From: Schlesneria sp.
GTDB taxonomy: Bacteria > Planctomycetota > Planctomycetia > Planctomycetales > Planctomycetaceae
Assembly (NCBI GenBank): GCA_025353525.1
Contig: JANXOO010000669.1
Location: forward strand, 1-13,075
DNA length: 13,075 nucleotides
Direction of reading: 5' to 3'
The stretch's first letter is position 1; each line of letters starts with the position of its first letter. The notes beneath the pieces were generated by a model. It was not told the origin of the DNA and did not search any database. It saw nothing but the letters and a program-made list of their open reading frames with translations. A program made the translations under genes and the position numbers. Below are positions 1-6,546 of the stretch, piece by piece.

Positions 1-174
1 CCTGAAGCGGGATCTGGCGCGGAACGTCTTGATACTGAAGGTGTTCCGCGAGACTTGTTGAAACGGGAATCCACTGAATGTCTCATTTTGCGCTGTTCGC
101 GAGGCAGGTTTTCGTCTTCCTGGAAATGGCTTTTTAGGGTAGCCTCCGCCCGAAATCTCGTCGATCTGCAGCAC
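1..174 (-). CDS. Possible 5' part of a leftward gene running off the window edge (weak)
   Basis: On the minus strand a frame is open without a stop from about position 291 to the left edge. The only plausible in-frame start I see is GTG at 174-172, which gives 58 codons rich in Arg, Lys, Phe and Ser, including the string DEISGGGYPKKPFPGRR. No Shine-Dalgarno precedes that GTG, and I recognise no family. The plus-strand frame in the same codon register is also open, from position 1 to TGA at 187-189, so the openness may be a codon-register effect and not a gene. If real, the gene would be divergent from the oxidoreductase at 355. Confidence is low and the true start is unknown. Confidence 0.2.
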   Translation of the reverse strand, partial: MLQIDEISGGGYPKKPFPGRRKPASRTAQNETFSGFPFQQVSRNTFSIKTFRARSRFR

Positions 175-226
175 TCGTTGATCCGATGATTTTTGAAGAA
201 TCAGGCGATCGGCAGGAAATAAAATT

Positions 227-291
227 CCGGTCGCTGAAAAACGGGGACAGGCAGCAGGAAAACCTGGAGCAAGTCCCCGTTTTTCAGCCGG
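227..291 (+). repeat. Palindromic REP-like element, copy 1
   Basis: A 65-nt element bounded by CCGG at both ends. Inside it is a perfect 16-bp inverted repeat: GCTGAAAAACGGGGAC at 233-248 and its exact complement at 273-288, separated by a 24-nt loop. A diverged copy lies at 11048-11111 on the opposite strand. Aligned end to end, the two agree in about 52 of 66 columns, and the loop core CCTGGAGC is conserved. The arms, with an A-run followed by GGGGAC, resemble the short palindromes mobilised by REP-associated (Y1/IS200-like) transposases; that link is inference, since no transposase gene is here. In the RNA it would form a strong hairpin upstream of the oxidoreductase gene. The rest of 175-354 holds nothing else I can name. 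Confidence 0.8.
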
Positions 292-354
292 TCAATTTTC
301 CACTGCCGGTCGCATAAAAATAGAGCAACCCTTCAAGGAAGACGGGATATTGCG

Positions 355-1587
355 ATGCGACTGGATGCGCTGATATTTGGAGGAGGAGCTGCAGGATTGT
401 GGCTGCTGGATCGGATGTCTCGCGACGGACACCATGTCCTGTTGCTCGAAGCCCGCTCTTTGGGAGCCGGTCAAACGGTGGCATCGCAAGGGATCATTCA
501 CGGCGGGCTGAAGTACTCTCTTTCCGGAATTCTGACGAAGTCGGCTAAAAATATTCGCGAGATGCCGAACGTCTGGCGCGATTCACTGTTGGGACGGGCG
601 GCGCCAAATCTGACCCGAACCCGTCTGCGATCCGATTGCTGCCACCTTTGGCAAACCGATACGCTCGCCTCGCGAGCAGGGATGATCGGAGCCCGATTCG
701 GACTTCGCGTGACACCTGAAACAGTGTCTGACGACGAGCGTCCAGAGGCTCTTCATGGAGTTTACGGGACCGTGGCCCGACTTCCCGAGCAGGTGATCTC
801 ACCCCGCAGTTTCGTGCAGGATCTTGCCACGCAGTACCACGACCGTATCCTGAAAATCGACGATGCGAACGGATTGGAATTTGACCTCGAAAGTCCTGGC
901 GAAGTGCGAGCCGTTCGATTGATTTCTCCAGCCGATGGAACATCACTTTTGCTTCAGCCCCGTCAGGTGATCTTTACCGCAGGTGGCGGCAATGCTCAAT
1001 TGCGAAAGCGAGCGGGATTGAGTGCCGATGTGATGCAGCGGCGGCCGTTGCACATGGTCATGGTTCGCGGAAATTTACCAGTGTTAAACGGACATTGCCT
1101 GGACGGAGCGAAGACGCGTGTGACGATCACGTCCGAAGTCGACACGGCAGGCCTGATGGTCTGGCAAATCGGCGGACAGATTGCCGAAGACGGCGTGAAG
1201 CTTAACGCCATGTCGCTGACGGAACATACGCGAGCGGAATTATCCGCCGTCCTTCCGGGTGTCGATCTGCACGACGCAGAATGGTCAACTTATACCGCGG
1301 ACCGTGCCGAAGGAGCTACGGCGAATGGTTCACGGCCCGAAACGATCCAGGTTCTGTGCGCTGGCAATGTCACGACGGGATGGCCTACGAAGCTTGTACT
1401 CGCACCCATACTCGCGCAAGAAATCGCCAGTCGCGCAACATCGCCTTATTTCTCGGACGCTTTCGATACGACTCCGTTTACGAACTGGCCAAGACCCGCC
1501 GTCGCACAGTTGCCTTGGGAAGACGCTGGCCTGCGCTGGTGGAAATCGGGCGAAAGTCCCTCGCTGCCTCAACGCCGGGCCGCTTGA
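355..1587 (+). CDS. FAD-dependent oxidoreductase (DAO / glycerol-3-phosphate dehydrogenase-like fold)
   Basis: A 410-residue flavoprotein. The N-terminus is a Rossmann dinucleotide-binding beta-alpha-beta unit: FGGGAAGLWLLDRM (residues 8-21, GxGxxG at 9-14), with the ribose-binding acid at E32. It is followed by ASQGIIHGGLKY (43-54), typical of the DAO superfamily around the isoalloxazine ring. VIFTAGGGNAQL (205-216) matches the second FAD-contacting strand, and CAGNVTTGWPTKLVLAP (335-351) the C-terminal FAD-binding segment. No signal peptide or membrane helix is seen, so it should be cytosolic. The family oxidises amines, 2-hydroxyacids or glycerol-3-phosphate; I cannot assign the substrate. 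ATG at 355 lies directly before the FAD motif; the purine-rich AAGGAAGA stretch upstream is about 14 nt away, so the ribosome site is weak. It converges on ruvA with a 23-bp gap. Confidence 0.85.
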   Translation: MRLDALIFGGGAAGLWLLDRMSRDGHHVLLLEARSLGAGQTVASQGIIHGGLKYSLSGILTKSAKNIREMPNVWRDSLLGRAAPNLTRTRLRSDCCHLWQTDTLASRAGMIGARFGLRVTPETVSDDERPEALHGVYGTVARLPEQVISPRSFVQDLATQYHDRILKIDDANGLEFDLESPGEVRAVRLISPADGTSLLLQPRQVIFTAGGGNAQLRKRAGLSADVMQRRPLHMVMVRGNLPVLNGHCLDGAKTRVTITSEVDTAGLMVWQIGGQIAEDGVKLNAMSLTEHTRAELSAVLPGVDLHDAEWSTYTADRAEGATANGSRPETIQVLCAGNVTTGWPTKLVLAPILAQEIASRATSPYFSDAFDTTPFTNWPRPAVAQLPWEDAGLRWWKSGESPSLPQRRAA

Positions 1588-1610
1588 ACCTTCGGGTCAT
1601 GGGATGGGCG

Positions 1611-2234
1611 TCAGCTTTTTTCCAGTTGATAGATCGCAAGGATCACGTCTTCGACGGTTTTGAATTTCGTTTTTCCGGTCGAGACCGCGTCGACCTTTTC
1701 GCGTGCTTCGACGGAATTGAAACCGAGGCTGACGAGCGCTTCGAGGGCTTCGCCAAGGACTCCTTTTTCGGCGACTTTTGATTCCGGAAACTCTTTCGCG
1801 ATCATCAATGCGAATTTGGCCATCCGGCGACGGAGCTTGGCGACGATCCGTTCGCTCATCGCCGGACCGATCCCCGGCAGCAAACTTAATTCTTTCACGT
1901 TCTGCTCTTCGATGGCTTCGGCGACCTCGCGCACCGGACGAACCATCGAGCGTAACGTTTTTTTGACGCCCATCCCGTCCACAGAACAGACCAGTTCGAA
2001 GAATTCCAGTTCGGCTTCGCAGAGGAACCCGACCAGTCGGGGAGTCAATCGGCCTTGCTGCGGGTTCCCTTCGATGTATTGAATCGTTTTCAGGCTGATG
2101 TTGTCGCCCAGTGATGCCTGCAATTGTCGCCTGACGAATTCGGGGACGAAAACTTCGTACTCGAATGCCCCGACATCGATGCGGGCTTCCGCGTCTCCCA
2201 GGTGAACCAGCTTGCCGGTAATGCGAGTAATCAC
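1611..2234 (-). CDS. ruvA: Holliday junction branch migration protein RuvA
   Basis: RuvA binds four-way DNA junctions as a tetramer and loads the RuvB motor for branch migration during recombination and repair. From the GTG start the product is 207 residues, normal for the family. It opens with [10 protein letters not shown], the classic N-terminus of the OB-fold domain (about 1-65). Two helix-hairpin-helix motifs follow: [10 protein letters not shown] (85-94) and [17 protein letters not shown] (118-134). A variable linker (about 145-162) leads to the C-terminal RuvB-contacting domain III, with [15 protein letters not shown] (163-177). The frame stays open 24 codons further upstream to 2306, but that extension is unlike RuvA and the strong GGAGGT sits 8 nt before the GTG. 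No ruvB or ruvC is adjacent in this window. It diverges from the signalling gene at 2538. Confidence 0.96.
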   Translation of the reverse strand: MITRITGKLVHLGDAEARIDVGAFEYEVFVPEFVRRQLQASLGDNISLKTIQYIEGNPQQGRLTPRLVGFLCEAELEFFELVCSVDGMGVKKTLRSMVRPVREVAEAIEEQNVKELSLLPGIGPAMSERIVAKLRRRMAKFALMIAKEFPESKVAEKGVLGEALEALVSLGFNSVEAREKVDAVSTGKTKFKTVEDVILAIYQLEKS

Positions 2235-2242
2235 TCCAGGTA

Positions 2243-2248
2243 ACCTCC
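2243..2248 (-). promoter_or_regulatory. Shine-Dalgarno of ruvA (fixes the GTG start)
   Basis: The minus strand reads GGAGGT here, 8 nt upstream of GTG at 2234-2232. This near-perfect ribosome-binding site, together with the family N-terminus MITRITGKL, rules out the longer ATG-initiated reading from 2306. Confidence 0.85.
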
Positions 2249-2344
2249 GTGTGCGTGATGTGTTGCCAGACTCGCGATCATAGAAGACGTCAACCGAATT
2301 GGCCAATCGCTGCCGAAGTAATTGCGTTGAATCGCCGCTCCCTG

Positions 2345-2373
2345 TTGCTGGCAGAATGTTTCATTCCTATAAT
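2345..2373 (+). promoter_or_regulatory. Candidate sigma-70 promoter for the PAS-GAF-REC gene
   Basis: TTGCTG (2345-2350) and a perfect TATAAT (2368-2373) are separated by 17 nt, the ideal housekeeping spacing, in the divergent gap between ruvA and the signalling gene. The -35 box matches TTGACA at only three of six positions. The predicted start near 2380 would give a leader of about 160 nt. I saw no operator-like dyad. The assignment is by motif only. Confidence 0.4.
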
Positions 2374-2521
2374 AAAAATCGACTTGCGATTCGCGCGGCT
2401 TGAATTGGCCGTTGGCGAAAAGCGGATACGTGCAGGAACCCCGGGTTCGCCGGGGAGATCGGGTGCGCAGGCGCTTTTCGTAACTGAGACTGCTCGGGCG
2501 GTGCGATTTATAAAGCGTGCA

Positions 2522-2528
2522 GGGAGAG
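2522..2528 (+). promoter_or_regulatory. Shine-Dalgarno selecting GTG 2538
   Basis: GGGAGAG ends 9 nt before GTG at 2538 and falls inside the first codons of the longer reading that would begin at GTG 2517. The 2517 start has no purine-rich site before it, so the downstream GTG is preferred. Confidence 0.65.
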
Positions 2529-2537
2529 CTAAGACTC

Positions 2538-4256
2538 GTGTCCACGACTCCTCGGATTTTGGTCCTCGGTGCCTCTGAAGAAGATGGCCGATTGTTGTGG
2601 GAGTCTGTACGGACAACCGAATCGCTGGTAGGACCCATCGATGCCACTGGCTGGCTGACAATTCCACAGCAGGGCGACTATGCCGCAGCACTGGTTCTGG
2701 GCGAACCGCTGCAGAAGCTCCCGAATTTGCTCGCACTGGAAAGCGTCGTCAAGCACCTTCCCGAAGGGATTGCAGTTCTCGACGCTGAACTGAAGATCCA
2801 GTGGTGTAATGATCGGTTTGCGGAATTGACGGGCCGTGTTGCCGCCGGGCTGCCAACTCCGCACGGCCTCAGTTTTGACGAAGCGTTTGCTTCACCGCAA
2901 ATCGTGGGGCCCGAATTCGCTCCGTTTCTTTCAGTTCTCGGTACCGGCGCAACCTCGCGCACCAAGTACCGGACGGGTGAGTCGACTTACATTGATGTGG
3001 TGGCGGCCCCCGTTTATACCTCAGGTGGAGACTATCCATCGCTGGTGGTCGTCACCGTTCGTGATGTTTCGATCGAGCATCAGCAGGGAGAAAAACTGAC
3101 GGCAATTCACGAGGCTGGCCAGGATCTGGGTGACATTGCCCCCGAAGATCTGATCACGATGTCCGTAGAAGCGCGCAAGGTGCTTCTCCGCGAAAAGATT
3201 ATCCTCTACACAAAGGACGTGCTGAAGTTCGAGACGATCGAGGTTCGATTGCTGAACGAGCGAACGAATCGGCTCGAACCACTGTTGAACGTCGGCATGT
3301 TGCCCGAGGCGGCGGAACGGGAACTCGTCGGGCTTCCCACAGAGAATGGCGTTACCGGATATGTCGCGGCCACCGGAAACAGCTATCTCTGTCGTGATAC
3401 GTCTCACGACCCGCTTTACCTGATGGGGGTCGCCGATGCCAGCAGTTCGTTGACAGTTCCGATCAAGCGTGGCGATCGGGTTCTTGGGACGTTCAATGTC
3501 GAAAGCACCCGGCCGAACGCGTTCTCTGAAGAAGATCAGCAGTTTCTCGAATTGTTCTGCCGCGATCTGGCTCTTGCATTGAATACGCTGGAATTGCTGG
3601 TGTTCGAACGAGCAACGGTTGCATCGGAAAGCTCGACGGTCTTGTTGCGAGAAGCGGCCCGGCCGGTCGACGAAATCCTCAAAGACATCGCATGGTTGCA
3701 AAACAAGTTCGTCGGCTTCGACCCGCAAGCAGCCGAGCGATTGCAGCGCATGTTGAGGCAGACACGGACAATCCGCCAACTGATTCACGGGATCGGCGAA
3801 AGAGTTGCTCCGCAAGTTTCGGCACCGATGGCTGCGATGTCACCTTCAAATCCGAAATTGCGGGAAAAACGGGTTTTGGTTGCTGATCGCGATGATTCGG
3901 TGCTGGCGGCAGGTCACGAACTTCTGGCCCGATTCGGCTGCGAAGTCGAGACGGCTCATAATGGCGAAGAGGCGCTGCTGATGATTAGCACCTACCATTA
4001 CGATGTCGTTCTTTATGATGCCGAGATGACCGACATTCATCTGATTGACGCCCTCGAGAAGATCCGAAAAATCCACGAATACGTTCCCGTCGTTCTCATG
4101 AAGGGCTACGGCTATGACGGAGCTCACCGAATGGTGAAGGCCCGGCAGATGGGTTTCAAGCTGGCACTCTACAAGCCGTTTCGACTCGATCTGCTGTTGA
4201 CCGAACTGGACAAGGCCTTGACCCCGCCCGGCGAAGAATCGCCGCCAGCGCCGTAG
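2538..4256 (+). CDS. PAS-GAF-receiver signalling protein without a kinase domain
   Basis: A 572-residue cytoplasmic signalling protein. PRILVLGASEEDGRLL at 5-20 recalls a receiver-like first strand. A PAS domain covers about 65-180 (GIAVLDAELKIQWCN, then YIDVVAAPVY and VVVTVRDVS). A GAF domain covers about 195-355, with GVTGYVAATG and SLTVPIKRGDRVLGTFNVES. A helical segment at 360-420 resembles a DHp hairpin, but the usual phospho-His position in LREAARPVDEIL appears to be R371. The C-terminal receiver domain is 445-560: D450, phospho-acceptor D494 (VVLYDAEM) and conserved K546 (LYKPF). The switch Thr position is K522 and the second acidic-pair residue is R451. No HATPase domain or output domain is present. 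It may act as a phosphate sink or scaffold for an unlinked kinase; the ligands of PAS and GAF are unknown. The 3' end is part of a direct repeat and may be truncated. Confidence 0.85.
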   Translation: MSTTPRILVLGASEEDGRLLWESVRTTESLVGPIDATGWLTIPQQGDYAAALVLGEPLQKLPNLLALESVVKHLPEGIAVLDAELKIQWCNDRFAELTGRVAAGLPTPHGLSFDEAFASPQIVGPEFAPFLSVLGTGATSRTKYRTGESTYIDVVAAPVYTSGGDYPSLVVVTVRDVSIEHQQGEKLTAIHEAGQDLGDIAPEDLITMSVEARKVLLREKIILYTKDVLKFETIEVRLLNERTNRLEPLLNVGMLPEAAERELVGLPTENGVTGYVAATGNSYLCRDTSHDPLYLMGVADASSSLTVPIKRGDRVLGTFNVESTRPNAFSEEDQQFLELFCRDLALALNTLELLVFERATVASESSTVLLREAARPVDEILKDIAWLQNKFVGFDPQAAERLQRMLRQTRTIRQLIHGIGERVAPQVSAPMAAMSPSNPKLREKRVLVADRDDSVLAAGHELLARFGCEVETAHNGEEALLMISTYHYDVVLYDAEMTDIHLIDALEKIRKIHEYVPVVLMKGYGYDGAHRMVKARQMGFKLALYKPFRLDLLLTELDKALTPPGEESPPAP

Positions 4257-4324
4257 GTTATGCTTCAGCATATCTCCCGTCACCAACGCATTGACCCAAC
4301 CCGGCGAAGAATCGCCGCCAGCGC
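4211..4324 (+). repeat. Direct repeat duplicating the 3' end of the signalling gene
   Basis: Bases 4211-4251 (the last codons before TAG 4254-4256) recur at 4284-4324 with 37 of 41 identical. The 3' 25 nt are perfect, and the offset is 73 bp. Because 73 is not a multiple of three, the second copy continues in another frame as ALTQPGEESPPARKKSPGD and on to TGA at 4381-4383. The 32-nt spacer contains a 14-nt palindrome, TATGCTTCAGCATA (4259-4272). A local duplication or insertion that introduced an early stop would explain the arrangement. Confidence 0.75.
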
Positions 4325-4508
4325 GAAAGAAAAGCCCAGGCGACAGCAAGGTTGCCAAAAATCATCAACTTGCCTCTGCATGATTTGCCAGGCCAGCACG
4401 CTTGCCCCAGCGCCAATCGTCGACTGCTCGACCACAGTCAACGCGACCCGAGTCAATGTGACCACAGTGCAACAAAATCGTTGATTGACCTTTTGTGTGC
4501 GTGGCGAT
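4257..4508. other. Convergent intergenic region, 252 bp
   Basis: This lies between the stop of the signalling gene and the stop of the prepilin peptidase gene. It holds the second copy of the 41-nt direct repeat, the small palindrome at 4259-4272 and the possible remnant C-terminal tail frame ending at 4383. Beyond 4384 I see no gene, no convincing terminator with a T-run and no RNA gene; short frames here look random. Confidence 0.6.
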
Positions 4509-5810
4509 TTATCTCGATCCGCGCCAGCGATCAGTATGCGACGTTCCCCTGCCTGCCGAGTTTCCAGGCCAGTTGTTCTGCCGAGGCGGAGTGTGGACTT
4601 CGCGTACTTCCTTGTTCGCGTAAAATGTCAGCTGATCGCCGGATGTCCATTCTTCCAATGAATCCGGATCGTCAGGATCGCGAAAGCCGAGTCGATGTTT
4701 GATGATTCGGATCAGTACCAGAAGCGGAGCGAATAACAGACCCATCAGCACAAAGACGAGCAACAGCAAAGGGCCGCGACTGAAGAATGTTTCATACGCT
4801 GAAAAGTGTCGATTCCAGAACAGAACGACTAACAGCGTCCCGCCGCTGAGGTAGGGGCCAAACGGGATTTCACGATTCGATCTTAAAGTGAACGTGACCA
4901 CCGATGCTGCGAGCGCACACAATGGAGCGACCATAAAAAAGACCAGTAGCGACGGTTGCCAGCCAAGAAAACTGCCGATCATCGCCATCAGGACGACATC
5001 GCCAAACCCCATCGCTTCGCGTTGAAAGGCCCAATGTCCGATGATGCGGACCAGCCAAACGGTTCCGCCGCCGATGACCAGTCCCGTCACGCTGGCGACG
5101 AGTCCGTGCCAATGAGGATGTTGATTTAACCAGGGGATCTGCTCGGGAAGATAAATCATCCAATGCAGAAAGTCCGGCAACACAACTTGCAGGCCGTTCA
5201 GTTCCTGTTTCGAGAAGAACCAGACAGGCCATAGCGTCGGGGCACCCAGTGCAATGGCACCCAGGACCCCCAGTATCATACCGGGAACGGTCACTCCGTC
5301 GGGAATCACCATCAGATCAAAGTCGATAAACGTTGCCACCAGCAGCGCTTCGGCAAGGATCAGGAAATAGATGAATTCGGCGTTGACCAGCCAGATCATT
5401 GCCGGTTGACCGAGGCCAACCTGTCCTAAAGCCCCGAGTGGCGAGTAGAGGACGCTCCATTCGGCCTTGGCCCGAAAGCCTTCCGGAACGATCGCGAGAT
5501 ACAGCACAACCCACATCATGCCGTTAAAGAATTCGATCAGGGCATAGCGAATCGGAATCGAATGTCGACAAAAACGGCAGCGGCCTCGCAGCCATAACCA
5601 GCCGAAAATCGGGACGTTGTCGATCGCCAGGATTCGTTTTTTGCAGAAGGGGCATGACGACGGGGGGTGATTCAGGCCCGAGAGTTGATCCCACAAACGT
5701 TCGTGCTGCGGAATCCGGTAGATGCAGACATTCAAAAAACTGCCAACGACCGCTCCGAACACAAACAACCACGTCAAAACGATCCACAACGGAATGTCGC
5801 CGGGAATCAT
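4509..5810 (-). CDS. pilD: Prepilin peptidase (A24 family, PilD/GspO-like)
   Basis: An inner-membrane aspartic peptidase that cleaves, and often N-methylates, type IV prepilins and type II secretion pseudopilins. The 433-residue product has the family order. GSFLNVCIYRIP (23-34) comes first. A cytoplasmic zinc loop has two CxxC pairs, CPFC (53-56) and CRFC (78-81). The first catalytic Asp motif is IDFDLMVIPD (162-171, D163) and the second is MGFGDVVLMAMIGSFLGW (267-284, D271). About eight hydrophobic segments fit a polytopic protein. It is longer than the usual 250-290 residues: there is an insert at about 186-240 between the Asp motifs, plus a hydrophilic C-terminal tail of about 60 residues after the last helix. 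Its ATG overlaps the aroK stop (ATGA), with AGGGA nearby inside aroK, so translation is probably coupled. The symbol is at family level only. Planctomycetes encode many proteins with prepilin-type N-termini, giving this enzyme plausible substrates. Confidence 0.93.
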   Translation of the reverse strand: MIPGDIPLWIVLTWLFVFGAVVGSFLNVCIYRIPQHERLWDQLSGLNHPPSSCPFCKKRILAIDNVPIFGWLWLRGRCRFCRHSIPIRYALIEFFNGMMWVVLYLAIVPEGFRAKAEWSVLYSPLGALGQVGLGQPAMIWLVNAEFIYFLILAEALLVATFIDFDLMVIPDGVTVPGMILGVLGAIALGAPTLWPVWFFSKQELNGLQVVLPDFLHWMIYLPEQIPWLNQHPHWHGLVASVTGLVIGGGTVWLVRIIGHWAFQREAMGFGDVVLMAMIGSFLGWQPSLLVFFMVAPLCALAASVVTFTLRSNREIPFGPYLSGGTLLVVLFWNRHFSAYETFFSRGPLLLLVFVLMGLLFAPLLVLIRIIKHRLGFRDPDDPDSLEEWTSGDQLTFYANKEVREVHTPPRQNNWPGNSAGRGTSHTDRWRGSR

Positions 5811-6361
5811 GAATGAGTTCCCTTTTGCAGATCGCGATTTTGAAATTCAGGCGGAAGTTGCGCGACAATCCGCGTTACCAAAGCTTCCATCGGCGATCCT
5901 TCCGTATTCACTTCAATGGTTGCGGTAGTGTGATACATCGGCTCCCGCTCGGCCAAAATCGCCCGGATTTCTTCGACGCCGCCCGCAAGCGTGAGGTTTG
6001 GCCGATGTGGTGCGGTCGTCCCGTCGCGCAATATGCGGCGCGCGATTGTTTCGATGCTCGCCTGCAGCCAGACGACAGGACCCGCAGCACGAAAATCGTC
6101 GCGAGTCTCTGCATTCAGGATCGCACCGCCTCCTGCCGCCAGCACGATTCGCTCACGCTTGAGCAACAACGACAATACTTCGCGTTCCAGTCGGCGGAAC
6201 TCTGGCTCGCCGTCTTTCGCAAAGATTTCGCGAATCGATCGGCCGGTATGGTTTTCGAGTTCGATATCCGCATCGACCCAGTCGAAATTCAGCCGTGTGG
6301 CCAAACGTGGAGCCAGCGTGCTCTTTCCCGTTCCCCGGTAGCCGATCAGAGTTACAAGCAT
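5807..6361 (-). CDS. aroK: Shikimate kinase
   Basis: Phosphorylates the 3-hydroxyl of shikimate with ATP, the fifth step of chorismate synthesis, in the cytosol. From ATG 6361 the product is 184 residues, the normal size. The Walker A P-loop is GYRGTGKST (7-15). Shikimate contacts are D32 in DWVDADIELE, the GEPEFRRLE segment (51-59) and GGG at 77-79. The lid arginine lies in HRPNL (R120), and AEREPMYH (R139) carries the late conserved Arg. The frame is open upstream to 6478, but those 39 residues are unlike the family. The P-loop begins 6 residues after the chosen ATG, as is usual. No good Shine-Dalgarno precedes this ATG. The stop overlaps the prepilin peptidase start by four bases. The gene lies 185 bp downstream of the esterase-like gene. 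Confidence 0.94.
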   Translation of the reverse strand: MLVTLIGYRGTGKSTLAPRLATRLNFDWVDADIELENHTGRSIREIFAKDGEPEFRRLEREVLSLLLKRERIVLAAGGGAILNAETRDDFRAAGPVVWLQASIETIARRILRDGTTAPHRPNLTLAGGVEEIRAILAEREPMYHTTATIEVNTEGSPMEALVTRIVAQLPPEFQNRDLQKGTHS

Positions 6362-6546
6362 AAAGCGAGAGGTCAACTGGATGGGTTGTTCATTGCACGA
6401 GTTGCGCAAAGACAGACTTCTCACATCGAGTTCTGCACGTGGATTAGAGGTGATTCTGTCAGCCGATGGAAGTGGCAACCAACAATTTCAGGGCAGCGAT
6501 GGACCGCTGCCGCAAATACGCACCGCACCTGAAAAAGGAAATGCGA
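6362..6546. other. Gap between esterase-like gene and aroK, with a hairpin
   Basis: A perfect 7-bp inverted repeat, GGCAGCG at 6492-6498 and CGCTGCC at 6505-6511 with a 6-nt loop, lies just downstream of the esterase-like gene in its transcription direction. No T-run follows, so a Rho-independent terminator is not supported. The rest should hold the aroK leader; I found no promoter that stood out. Confidence 0.45.

Noticed and set aside
1588..1610. Bidirectional terminator between the oxidoreductase gene and ruvA
   Set aside because: Only 23 bp and no convincing stem-loop.
2235..2306. 24-residue N-terminal extension of RuvA
   Set aside because: RuvA proteins start at MITRITG-like sequence and a GGAGGT sits 8 nt before the GTG at 2234.
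3021..3815. 264-codon minus-strand open frame
   Set aside because: It lies wholly antisense to the GAF/linker part of the signalling gene, whose domains are clear; the antisense protein resembles nothing.
4260..4484. Small plus-strand open frame after the signalling gene
   Set aside because: Its reading of the duplicated segment is in a third frame, unrelated to the gene's own frame, and it has no ribosome site.
6362..6478. 39-residue N-terminal extension of shikimate kinase
   Set aside because: Not family-like; the P-loop is correctly placed from ATG 6361.
6492..6511. Rho-independent terminator after the esterase-like gene
   Set aside because: The hairpin is perfect but no T-run follows on either strand.
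5813..6532. 239-codon plus-strand open frame
   Set aside because: It is antisense to aroK and its leader; the shikimate kinase motifs settle the coding strand.
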